NCBI GenBank assembly: GCA_963969595.1
Contig: OZ018409.1
Coordinates: forward strand, 25,867,282-25,931,281
Length of the DNA: 64,000 nt
From: Neckera pumila
Lineage: Eukaryota > Streptophyta > Bryopsida > Hypnales > Neckeraceae
Direction of reading: 5' to 3'
Shown here: positions 48,538-59,462 of the stretch, in pieces
Numbering within the stretch: the stretch's first letter is position 1
Layout: every line of letters begins with the position of its first letter
Notes under the pieces: model-generated
Told to the model about the DNA's origin: nothing
What the model saw: the letters and a program-made list of their open reading frames with translations, nothing else
The model's database searches: none
Made by a program: the position numbers and the translations under genes

Positions 48538-51500
48538 GGCCATGTGTTAATTGGGGAGAGCTGAGGAGCTAATTAAAATTCGGGAGCCAGGGCGTCTGGG
48601 AGGGCCAAAGAGCTGGAAGTCCAGGGAGTCCAAGCGGCCGAGAAGCTGAGAATCGGGGACTAGGAGTCCAGAGAGTCCAGATTCCAAAAATTCCATTTGA
48701 TACATCAAAATTTGGAACTAACAAAGTCAGGCCGTTGCTTGCCACACCAACCTTTTTTTGATTTTTTTCTAAAAATTGGCTTGTTACTCTTGAATCTCAA
48801 TCTCACAATTTTCCATTCTAAACCAAAGCACAACAACAAACTAAAGAATGAGGAAGAATTGAAGGAGAAAATAAAAAGAAGACATTTAGACAACCAGGAG
48901 AAAGAAGAAGAATCAAAACACTATTTGGTAAGGATTTTCACTATTCCCCTTGGAATCATTTTTTGATCTTATTGTTTTTCCTATTCATTTTGGAATCATT
49001 ATGTTCTTTGATTCCCGTTACTATTGAAGAATTTGATTTTTATCACTAAATTTGATTCCACTGAAAATTTGTGGTTGAATGTTGTTTTAATTTTGTTTTA
49101 TTAGGCCTAATAAGTCAAATAGGAAAAAAGGAAAGTCAAATAGGAAAAAAGGAAAGTCAAAACATATCTTAGAATAATCCAACTAAGCAAATAAACTACC
49201 TATCGAAGAATAAACTAACCATGCATTGAATTAATTAAAAAGGATATTTTGAAAAAAAACTCTTAATTTTTAAATTTAATTTGGGAACTAAAAGAATTGA
49301 CAAGGCAATTGGAATTAGGTCTTTGAAGTTTGATTTGTTTTAAAATTACTTTTAGAACCAACTAGGCAACTTTGGTGTTTATCTAATTCCAAAAATCTAA
49401 AGAAATTAAATTAAATATTTAGAACTAGCCACGTTTTGTAGGAATTTAGCCAAAGAAAATGTAGGAAAGAAGAACTCCACAATAATTTATCAAATAGGCA
49501 AACAAAAACCACACATGATGGAGAATGATGGATACTACAAAACCATCATGCTAGTCATTTGCGATGACGGCACAGTAGTGGCCGTTGGCATCAAGGTATG
49601 CTAATTTTCCTATTTATTTTTGCTTTTTGAATTGATTTAGAATTAAAATTAGTAATTTAGAAGTCAATTTTTAGATCAGAGTCTTAGAAGTCAAATTAAA
49701 GTTTAAAAAGCAATTGGTAATTTTTAGAGGATTCCACAAATATATCACACTTAAGAAATAACCGAAAAAACAACGAAGTTACTAACAATTTGAACTTTAA
49801 TCACAAATTGGATGAGAAGTTAGGACTTTCATCCAGAAGAATCTAAAAGGAATCCAAAGGAATAAAAAAAGAATAAAAAAAGAATAAAAACGGAATTTAG
49901 GAATTTAGATTAAATTAAAATTTGAAGTTAAAATAAAAGTCATTTTACCTTTTCAAGTAGAAGTAGTTTAGCATACCGTACGTGCAAGGCAGTTTTGGCA
50001 TTATCCTGCCGAAATAGTTTACTTTTTGCAATTCAATAGTTCGGCAAGGAGACAAGAATTTTTTTGTTTTCAGCACTTTATGAGGACGCTCCTAATTTTG
50101 GAACAATTCTTTCTAATCATGCATAAATGTGTTGCTATCTCTAATTTTTCTCAAAAATAAACATTTTAGATATTTAGAAATAGTTGTAAGTAAATTTTTA
50201 AATTTTGACATCTTCCAAATTTTCCCAAGTTATTTACAAAATTGACCTACACGTATGGTAACCAATTAGAATAAGAATTTAGGAAACTCATCCAAAAGAA
50301 TCAACCAAGAATCTTTTCAAATTGGAATCAACCAAAGAATCTTAAAAGATATCAAAATCTACTTTATTTCTAAAAAATACTTTATTTTAAAGAGATCAAT
50401 GGTTGGATGAGTTTGAGACCAATTTTGGATGCAATTTTTTGAATTAGGTCAAAATTAGGTTTAAATTTAGAATTCCGTAGTTAGAATAATTAAAAATCCA
50501 ATCCTAAAATTTAGAATTATTTTGAATTGATTTGCTATTTTTTAGAAGTTATGGATGAAGTTCTTAAAAGTCAAATTTCATCCGTTGATAACTTTTACTA
50601 GAAATCTCAAAATCTAACCATTCTACCACTTTATCTAGATACAACTTTAGTTTAGATTACATTTTGTTTTCATCACATGGTTTGATTTAACCGCGATGTT
50701 TTAATCTTTTAATGAATAGTGTGACTTAAACTATTTAAATTTTTAAGATTCACAATAACAAAAAAATGTCCATTGTTTGGAGGGCCAGTATTTGATTAAA
50801 ATTACACACCCAGGAGTGAATTTCCATTTGAAGAGCCGCTAGAATCCGTGTGCAACTTTCTAACTCAAGGGTGGAGTTAGAAAAACTCACAACCCCAGTC
50901 CTTTAGGGGCTAATGTATAAAATATTCCAACTTACTCTGGAATCTAGTACTTTCTCCATTTCATATTCTTTGTGGTTATTGACTTCAATGAAAAAAGGTG
51001 GTCTCTATATTCTGCTAGATAGATTTGACTCTTTATATGGTTCAAAGAGGGAAACATAAAAAACTGAATGTACTTTCATAGATACTCAGAATTCTAACCT
51101 ATAGATGCAACTACATCGATTTGTCATTGAATAGAAAATGGTCCTAGTCGACAATAGTCTAATTTATCACATGGTCAAGTAATCTTAATGTTGCATTAAA
51201 GGAGCAAAATTTTTTTATTGATTTAGAATAAAGGTGATTTTTTTAAACACATTTGTTAGTATCTTATATATCTTGAGCTTCTTAACTTAGAAATGAAGTT
51301 TCATAATTTTTAAAGCTGCAATAATCGTCTTGTCGAGTCTTTGACTATTGAATTATCTATCTTTAAAAAATTCAATAAACAAATACTAGATGATATTTTA
51401 TATTGGCATAAAACAAAATTTGCTAAGTTAAGGTGTGGATGGGGCTGTTATATGTCAATTTAGTCAATGTCAAATACAAGGTCTAATTGTCTTACTGATA

Positions 51501-51599
51501 ATTGATGGTAAATACTATTCCAACACCTGGTTGATGCGCTTTGTTTGACTATGAGTTTGAAGGGGGAATGCTAGGGAGCGAGCGGGGAGTGGGGATTCG

Positions 51600-51990
51600 T
51601 GAGCATGGAGCATAAATACTGGAAGGAAAATAAAAAAAGTTTGAAAAAATGGATAGAAAAGTGGATGAAAGTTTAGGAAAAAATGGATGAAATTTGAAAG
51701 AAAATTTATGAAATTGGGTGCAAAAAATGGAAAAAATGGAAGAAAGTTGTGGGAAAAAATGGAGGAAAGCGATTGGAAGAATTAGATGAAAAATATGGAT
51801 GAAAGTGGATGAAAATATAGATGAAAGTGGATGAAAAATATGGATGAAAAATATGGATGAAAATTGCTTAAGAATATGGATGATAGTGGATGAAAGACAT
51901 GGATGAAAGCGGATGAAAAACATGGATGAATTATAGCATATTTTTCATCTAACTTGAAATGGAAAATATGGAATTAGATGAAAAATACGG
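51600..51990. repeat. Degenerate GGATGAAA tandem repeat
   Basis: Nearly 400 bp built from variants of TGGATGAAAATATGGATGAA. The minus strand is open for 124 codons only because of the repeat composition (Ser, Phe, His and Ile rich). Not a gene. Confidence 0.85.
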
Positions 51991-52425
51991 ATAAACCAAG
52001 CAAGGCAGAATTACAGGGCTATACCTTTAACTTCCAGGTCTTTTTTTCAATGTAATGAACAATAATTACGCTCAATCAATAAATGTCTCTATAATCCGGG
52101 GTAATTTGCAAGTTTAGGGTTATTACACGCCCGAAATTGTAAGTGTACTCATCAAATTATTTCGTGACACATTTCGTGAAGATTTGAATTTAATCATGAT
52201 CACTGGATTTGATGTTTAGGGGTTTGGGCACCTCATTACTCATTCTGTATATAGGATTTCTTATCCTAGTCACTACTGCTCATTTTAGGCTGATGAAGGG
52301 AAATGGTTTAAAATGGGGAGCTCAACTCTGTCTTTCTCATTCGTTTTTTGTTTCTAGCGTTGATTCATTTTGTTTTCCAGTGTATTCTTACAAAGTCACT
52401 TGTTGGTGGATCCGATTTAGTTGAG

Positions 52426-52836
52426 ATGTCTTCCCTTCCAAAGTTGAAGGCTAATTTGTATGAATATCTTGCCAAAGTGGATAAGCTGGTCAAGAGGAGG
52501 AAAGGAAAGCTCCCTTTTTTTGAATCAGATGAAGTGAGGGCTCTTCTATGCTGAGGAGATGGTGAGAACTTGAGTTGGACAAAGCCTGCAAATTACCAAT
52601 TCCGCCACAAGGAGTATTGCACAAGCATCGAGTACAAAGGCGATTTGAAGGAGTGGGTGCGAGAGCCAATGTGGTGGACAACAGGGGAGTGGAGCTCTGG
52701 ACCAATCCGTCACCGTGATCTCGGAGATTATGAAGACGACATTTGGCCCAAGGAAGGGGGATACTGTACCGACGCTGGCATTGACATCAGTTGGGGGTCA
52801 ATAACTTATACAGAAGGCCCGGATTTGCCTGAATGA
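52426..52836 (+). pseudogene. Coding remnant of unknown family
   Basis: One frame runs from the ATG at 52426 to TGA at 52836, 136 codons, broken by a single TGA at 52552-52554. N-terminal part: a basic helix (MSSLPKLKANLYEYLAKVDK, then KLVKRRKGK). C-terminal part: Trp-rich and acidic, with WVREPMWWTTGEWSSG and YEDDIWPKEGG. The amino acid usage looks like real protein, and codon composition is less AT-rich than the flanks, but I do not recognise the family. It could be a host gene fragment, an exon of a larger gene, or part of the neighbouring ParB-methyltransferase element, whose left repeat array begins about 0.8 kb further on. Confidence 0.55.
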
Positions 52837-53639
52837 ATGCTGCGTGATGAAGTTTTTTTGCTTTAGGCAGATTTACAATCGTTGATAGTATAATATATTA
52901 GTACTATCCATACTGATGATCTCAATAGTCATTGGAGTGGTTCACTAGAAACCTTAGTGGAAACTTCTTGAGATTGAAGCAGTTTAGGCATTCTACATCC
53001 AGTGAAAGGGTTTGGGAGAGCATTCACGCAAAACATGGTTGTTTGGAAGAATATTTACCAACATTATTGCGTTTGTGTCTTGTGTAATGGCACAATAGTA
53101 TTAGATGCGTTATGAGATTCCAAAGATTGTCCTCCATGGCTTAGTGTCCGTGAGTTTGTAAAAGGAAACCTTGAATCCTTAATTTTCCATCCTCAGCTCC
53201 ATTAAGTGCAATTTGTAACAGATTGTTGTTTGGAGATTTGGGGCTCTAGAAAATTGGATGTTGTCATTATGCATAAACAGGACATGTGTGACACTTTCTT
53301 TTCCCTACATGCGCGTGTTTGATTGAAATGAATTCAATAATGTTGGATAACAAGTATGAATGAATGCCCAAAAAAATGGCTCTACAATATTATGAAGAAT
53401 GAAGTTGTTGTTTGGATTGCTTGGACTGCATTCGGTTCCCCTTATGGAATTTGCAATCATTGTGATTGGGGTGTCTAGATACAAACACAAAGGGAGGGGG
53501 AGACAGTCGCTTGCCTGCCTCTCCATCTTCTATAAATCCAGTTTGTATTTTAAATTGTAGGAACCCAATAGGGGTCTCATATCTATGCCTGGAGAGCATT
53601 GGTAATGGGGGTGTTAAGGGCCCCACCCCTTCCCATTTT

Positions 53640-54430
53640 CTGGAGGTGTGGTTAGTCAAATACGGCAAAGAGAGGACCCCATCCTTCCCCTTCTTTTTTC
53701 AAAATGCTTAGTCAAATTTGGTACGGAGAAGACCCCATCGTTCCCCTTCTTTTTTCAAAATGCTTAGTCGAATTTGGTACGGGGAGGAGCCACTTCACCC
53801 GCAGTTGGATCATTGCGTCACCTTCATCACATTCCTTTTTTGGATTTTAGGATTAAAAATGGATTCTTGTTTGGTAGTTTCCTCCGGTAAGCTAGAATGT
53901 TGCAAGACCAAGGTCAGCAGTAGAGGCCTCTTGGTACCCAGAGGGGTCTCCTAGGGGACCTCGTCTTGACCCTCTGGATCAGAGTTCAATAATGGGAATC
54001 CAAAATCGTAGGAGGGTCCAACCCCTTCCCTCCCCATTTTTTTTATATTGGATACTGATATTTGGTACGCTAAGGACCAACACCCTTATCACATTCTATA
54101 TTTTTTTTCAAGTTCACAAATGGCTGCTTCTTTGGGAGCGTCAGGGTTGAATGTCGCAAGACCCAGTTCAGCCTTGGAGGCCTCTAGATACCGAGAAGGG
54201 TCTTGTTGGGTCCCTCCTCTTGACACATTTCCTCTACTTTGGCTAGTGAAATTCGTAACCATGAGGAGACACTCCCTTGATGTATCGGATTGAGGGTAGT
54301 TTAGTTGTTATAGGGAGGAGGTCGTCCTCCTTGAGTTTGATGATCTTGTCACTGTGATCACATTCCATATTTATATTATTGTTTCAAAATGGATACCAAG
54401 AAGGGTCTCCCCGGGGGACTCATTCATGTA
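53640..54430 (-). repeat. Left repeat array flanking the ParB-methyltransferase pseudogene
   Basis: On the minus strand several copies of one motif occur: GACCCxTCTxGGTACC(G/A)AGAGGCC, spaced by about 220-250 bp (near 53930, 54185 and 54395), with AAAAAAAATGGGGAGGGAA between them. 53640-53780 holds two direct copies of a related ~57-bp unit (CCCCTTCTTTTTTCAAAATG on the plus strand). The same motifs form the array at 60732-61275 in the opposite orientation. Confidence 0.65.
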
Positions 54431-54628
54431 GAGCTCAAAGAAAAACTCAAATACAAATATAAAAGAATAAAATACGGTTGAGTAGATAGGCCCCATTTTT
54501 TAAGAATGCATGATGAAATAAAAGAACTGGAACAGTCCCAATTCAGATAAACTAGAAATCCATCCTTCTTCCAATGAAGAAGAGGCACAAAAACGACCAC
54601 AGTTTAGGACAACATAACATCCCTTAGA

Positions 54629-54780
54629 CTAGGCTGAGCTAGAATTGTCCCCAGTGTCAGACATATCCAAATCCGACTCAACAACAAATTCATCGACGAA
54701 CTCGAGAACACGGGAAGCTACAAAGTGGGCCCTAGAAATTGGCCTTGGATTCTTGTTCACTAAATCACGAGCAAGTTCCT
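54629..54780 (-). pseudogene. Exon 11: acidic C-terminal tail
   Basis: ELARDLVNKNPRPISRAHF, then an acidic stretch (VESDLDMSDTGD) and stop TAG at 54629. The acceptor TACGCAG is in phase with the exon 10 donor A/GTAAGT. This is a plausible natural end. Confidence 0.6.
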
Positions 54781-54971
54781 CTGCGTATACAGGAAGGATA
54801 AAGGTTTAGGAGGGCTAGGAAAGAAACTGCAATTTGCAAAAAAAGGAAGATGTGCTGAGGTCTTCACTTCCTAGTCATTCCTACAGAACCAAGGAAGCAT
54901 AGGTTAGATTGCAAGAACTTCACATTCAGAATCAGGGCTAATGGAAGGAGCTAAAGTGAAAACTTACTTAC

Positions 54972-56072
54972 TGAATTGTGATGTCGACACAATAGTTTGT
55001 GCAGGTACGTCCTCGTCCTCCAATTCTGTAATGTCTGTCATCGGCTGAGGCGGTGGTGGAACAACAATCGTTGAAGTGCGCTTGATCGGAGCGAGGAGGG
55101 CCTCAAAAATAACCTTGTCCTCCTCAATTGCCAGAATATGCTGACGAGTGGCACGGCAGGCTTGAATGCTGGAACCTACAATTAAACCGAACAAATCTAA
55201 ATGGATATTATGGGCAAAAGAGGTTCATGTCATCACACAGTTAACAATAAAGCGATCCATTATCCAGTATTATTTGTGGTTGCCGTGCAGTTGACAATGA
55301 CGTCTCCCGGTTCTATCATCCCCTCGACTAGCATTTGCATGAACTGTCGGGCCTTATCCAGAGGACCCCTCTACGATACATTCCCGTTCATGGTGACATC
55401 TTCTTTGAAGCAGAAGTTGGAGAGAATGTCGTCCGTGCCCAAAGTGACCCCCACTGCAAAGTGGGATGGAACATACTGGAATGGGAAATCCTTGTCTGTC
55501 TTTGGGCTAGACTCCTTGACCATCAGAGAGATAACAAATCGCTTAGTCTGCAAAAGAAGGGAAGTCAGAACTCGATTTTGGAGATACATCAGTTCAATTG
55601 AAAAATACAAGATGGTAGATGAGATCTTACCGTCTTTGTATGATCTGCAAGTGACTTCAGATGGAGGTGATTGTTGCCTAGCCATGTGAGTATGATATGG
55701 AACTTATAGTTCTGACAGCATCCCAGAATATGGCTTTGATGTTCTTTGGAAGGGGCAAGATATATCACCAACAAACCTCCATTATCGTGGAGATACTCCT
55801 GGGCAAAGTCAAACACCGGCACAAGGAAATCGGGCCTGAATTCATTCCACTTAGGAATGGGGCCAGGCGGAATAGAAACATTTGGCACATGCAGTCCTTT
55901 TGGGACGTCAACAATGATCAAGTCGACAGCCGCCTGCATACTCACTTTACCGTTGAAATACCGGTCTTTGTCATTGGAATGCTGCATACGACAACCGTTG
56001 ATCAAAACATTCAAAACCAAGCAAATCTAAGAGTTCCGATGCAGCGACTCCAACGCTTAAGAATGGGATGAT
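54972..56072 (-). pseudogene. Exons 8-10: DNA methyltransferase-like domain
   Basis: Exon 8 (56072-55631): ASELLDLLGF, a frameshift, then AVDLIIVDVPKG and, 40 residues on, LHDNGGLLVIYLAPS. Exon 9 (55547-about 55265): TKRFVISLMVK and, after a stop, MLVEGMIEPGDVIVNCTATT. Exon 10 (55175-54972): GSSIQACRATRQHILAIEED. This reproduces the beta-class order of adenine-N6/cytosine-N4 methylases: motif IV, then X and I (GDxVxDxxAxxGS), then the acidic residue of motif II. Odd: motif IV is normally D/N/S-P-P-Y/F/W; here it is DVPK, without the aromatic catalytic residue, so methylation activity is doubtful even for an intact relative. The donor of exon 9 reads G/GATAAT rather than GT. Confidence 0.6.
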
Positions 56073-56160
56073 CTTAAGAACATGTGGGCCAATAAAATAG
56101 AACAATAGATAACAAAGTATTGAAAATCCTAAGCCATGAACTGAAAATAAGGGTACTAAC

Positions 56161-57388
56161 CATTGTGAGGAAGGCGTCGACATGGTCCAGTTCCTTTTGG
56201 TGGTCGCAAAGCTTGCCTAAAGGCAAGTTCAAGATGCACTCGTCCAAGTCCGGAACCGGGTCCAGAATTTTTGGTGTCGGTGTGAGACCGTGCACCAGGC
56301 GCTCTTGAGTAAGTAAGAAACCAAACAATGTATCCTTCATCTCTGCTACGCTTGTGGCTGGTTCCTGTAAGGCAGCTTCTACTTTCCGCTTAGTTCCCTT
56401 CTTCTTGCCTTCTCCTCTTCCTTCTTAGCTTTCTCTTCCTCCTTCTTGGCCTTCGCCACCATGTGCTTCTTCTTATTTTCCTTCATCTTCTTCCTTGCCT
56501 CTTCCCATTTTTCCTCCTTCTTCTTGTCGGCCAATTCCCTCCTTGCAATGGCTTTGGAACGTGCTTCGGGATCCAATCCCCCAAACTCATCGAATTTCGG
56601 CTCAACGTCTGCAGATTCCTTGAGTCTCTTGAAGAGGGCCTCTTTTTCAGGCGGCGTGGTGCCAACATTGCACTCCAAGTACAATGGACAAGCCTACAGA
56701 TGAGGAGTGGTATAAAGGTGCAACTGAAAAGCAGTAAACATGTAGTCCGGAGACGATCGGTCCAACCACGTTGTAAGGAACGACGGTAAATCTGCCTTCT
56801 CTATTGCCTTCTTTGCATACAACTCAAACTTGAAGTACCTAGAATCAATAGAAACAAAAGAGGTTTCAACACATTAGAGAAGAACAAGTGGGGAGTTCAG
56901 AGAACACATTCATGAAAGAAGCCTACACGGAAATTTAGGGTGCTAATGGATACATCTTGACTGACTGACTTGAAGAGACCATCCGCACCCAGATGACAAA
57001 ATACCGTCGCTAAAGTGCAAGAGGTGCCCCCTTGTGGAGGCCCTCACGGTATCGAGAGATCCAAGCGGCCGGCCTAGGTCTTGACACAATGGAGCAACAA
57101 TGAACACAATATGGAAGCCCAAAAATGATTCAGAATATGATTTTTGTAGAACCTATAAAGCAGTCGTTTAACCGCAAGTGTGGCCCCGACACGGTTGATG
57201 AATGTATCCAGCTTCTTGAATGATTCCACTCCCTTGAACATGCTAGTGTAAGCCATGTCCCATAACTTCATTCTCCAATCCTTGAGATATTCCGGCAATG
57301 TTTGCGGCTCCGTCTCCACATTCATATTGATGGGAATGCTGTCAGCCTTGTAGACGGTCTCAAATAATGCGACCGTTTACTCCTCTAG
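56161..57388 (-). pseudogene. Exons 5-7: helical and Lys/Glu-rich region
   Basis: Exon 5 (57388-57153) has a stop at its fourth codon, then ALFETVYKADS and TLPEYLKDWRMKLWDMAYTS. Exon 6 (57073-56954) gives AAWISRYREGLHKGAPL with a stop, then RRYFVIWVRMVSSS. Exon 7 (56838-56161) gives YFKFELYAKKAIEKADLP, a stop at 56694, a charged coiled-coil-like stretch of Lys, Glu and Ala, and after a frameshift KVEAALQEPATSVAEMKDTL and DECILNLPLGKLCDHQKELD. The stop at 56694 could also be read as a short intron ending CTGTAG. Confidence 0.6.
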
Positions 57389-58554
57389 CTGTATATACAA
57401 TTGTTGAAATTGTACACTGTCTTTTGAATAGATAGTCACATACATATTCCGGCGGCCTCAAGTATTGAATCTTTTGAATGGATAGTTAGGGAATAATTAT
57501 TGTGCTTGTGGCATGTAGCCATTGGACAAAAATCATTTCCAATTCCCAACATTGAAACACTCAATCTCCAAATTTATTTCCTTCCTCCTCAATTCCTTTT
57601 TGCCGCGGCAAACCCTAAATTCATTAAAATTTCAATTCTACAGAAAACAGAATTTAAGAATGATCTAATGAGAGACTACAATTTATTCTTCTTTGTCTTG
57701 CCATCATTGCTTTGGACACCCTAATTTTATTACTTCAATCAAAGCACAATAAACATGTAGTCAACGCTTCCATCTTCAAAGTGCAAGTGTTGTTTTTGTA
57801 AGTGCAAGCTATCAACTATACTTCTTTGTGTTTTCAAATGCTCAATGTCTTCTTTGAGGTTTGTATGTCTGTTAAGAATCAAATTTTGTCCACGGGGAAT
57901 TCCTTAAAGAGCAAGGTTGATTTTTAGTTTTAAAATTGCAACAACTTTCCGTTGTGCATTCAGACAAACATTGCACTTGTTGAATGTTTTCAAATTATTT
58001 GCACTATTAAGAATTCTGTATAGTCAGAAACAATGTTTGATGCAATATACAAGACGAGTTTATAAATGAAAGGAGGTCATGGAAATGTAACTGCCTACAA
58101 ATCCAAAGTTGAAGTTGAAAAGTTTAAAAATCCGAAGACATCAAAATGGTTGTCAAAGGTTGCACTCTTGCACATCTCTATTGACAAGCTACTTCAAATC
58201 CCACTCCTTAAAAACTTAGGTTGCTTTCAAAGGTTGCTCTCTTAAAAAACTTAGGCGCCTTCTCCGACTCCTTGCCTGAACGCCTGAACTATCAACGGCG
58301 GTGGACAGTCCACCATTGGCACATCGACGGCCCTTGGTTTCCTAAGTGAAGCAGATCAACGGTAGGGAAGGAGGTATAGCCAGATCAACGGCAAGGAAGG
58401 GGGGCATTTTAACAGTGGTGAGAGCATCTTTTCATGAGATAGTATTATATACAGTGTTAGCCACCGTCCCTTAGATACGTAGAAGATATGGAACTGACCA
58501 ACAGGTCAACAGATCATGAAGTTTAGGAAACCAAATATGGATATCGAATTATAC

Positions 58555-59346
58555 CCCGGCATACCAACAAGCCCTGGCCAGGAACAACATGAGCTTGTCT
58601 TCGTTTACGGGACGTGCCGGAAATCTGTATGCCTCTTGTGTCGGTCCAAATGCGTTCATCCACTTGAGCCATTTCAGTTTGTGTGCGGCAAGGGCAACGG
58701 CAGATGAAATCATCTGCAACTTCTCTAATGTCAATTCTAGAACCGTAAACAGACTCCAGTGCCTCTCAATCTGCACAATCCCGAGGGAGCACAAGACAAT
58801 GAGCAAACGTGAGCTTGAATGTCAAAACGTACTAAATTAAATGAAGCTCATTTGAGATTACCTGCTGTAGGAACTCAGGTCCAAGACTTGGAGCTGCTAC
58901 GGACATAATCTTGGATAGTTTCTGATGATTAGAAGCCTTTGCCTCCTTAATGGATTTCCTCATTGCCGCTGCTACTTCCTCAGGCGTAACCTTGTCTTTA
59001 GCTGTATCTTCATGATACTTCCAAATAGCAATGTCCGCGGCATCGGCAATCTTTTGCTGGTGGCGACCACATAATAAATCAAACATGTAAGAACATTGTA
59101 AATCATGAATTTAATTCAATAGTAGGAGTTAGATGAGTTGGTCGTCCCCATCATACCTTGAATATAAAGGAAGCGAACACTTCGAGGGGCATGGAGTACC
59201 AGGACTTGCGTACATACGCTTGGCATGTCTTAATTTCATCAGGAGTGAGGAGCTCTTGGAACTTCTCCACGTCCATGGTGCCATACTTTTGCACTCGGTA
59301 TAACGTATGCACGAGATTGGTCTTGACGTGCGAGTTTTCTGTTTGC
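58555..59346 (-). pseudogene. Exons 2-4: helical middle region
   Basis: Exon 2 (59346-59157) continues the ParB-like domain with NSHVKTNLVHTLYRVQKYG and ends VFASFIFK/gtatga. Exon 3 (59056-58862) encodes QKIADAADIAIWKY and KSIKEAKASNHQKLSKIM. Exon 4 (58770-58555) encodes HWSLFTVLELTLEKLQMISS and a Trp-rich segment. All three are free of stops and look alpha-helical. The amino acid composition is that of a folded protein. No family is recognised. By position it would be the linker between the nucleotide-binding-like and methylase-like domains. Confidence 0.6.
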
Positions 59347-59462
59347 CTATCAAAATATCCGCACAAAACAGTTAGATACTAGATTGGAATAAGCAATACT
59401 GGATCCGAAGAACTGAAATCCAATTTGAGATGCTTAACAATTTCAAAAGGAAGTGAACATAC

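Larger units (their letters stand above)
47106..52425. other. Intergenic DNA, no gene seen
   Basis: 5.3 kb of AT-rich sequence with a hairpin repeat (47698-47806), tandem repeats (48389-48537 and 51600-51990), two 22-bp units AGTCAAATAGGAAAAAAGGA at 49121-49164, and a lone TTTAGGGG near 50900 that may be an old TTAA-element end. No frame is convincing. Confidence 0.45.

Noticed and set aside
51549..51923. 124-codon minus-strand frame rich in Ser, Phe and His
   Set aside because: It is the translation of a GGATGAAA tandem repeat.
55201..56071. Plus-strand frames of 162 and 124 codons
   Set aside because: They lie antisense to exons 8-10 of the pseudogene and show no motif. They are shadows.
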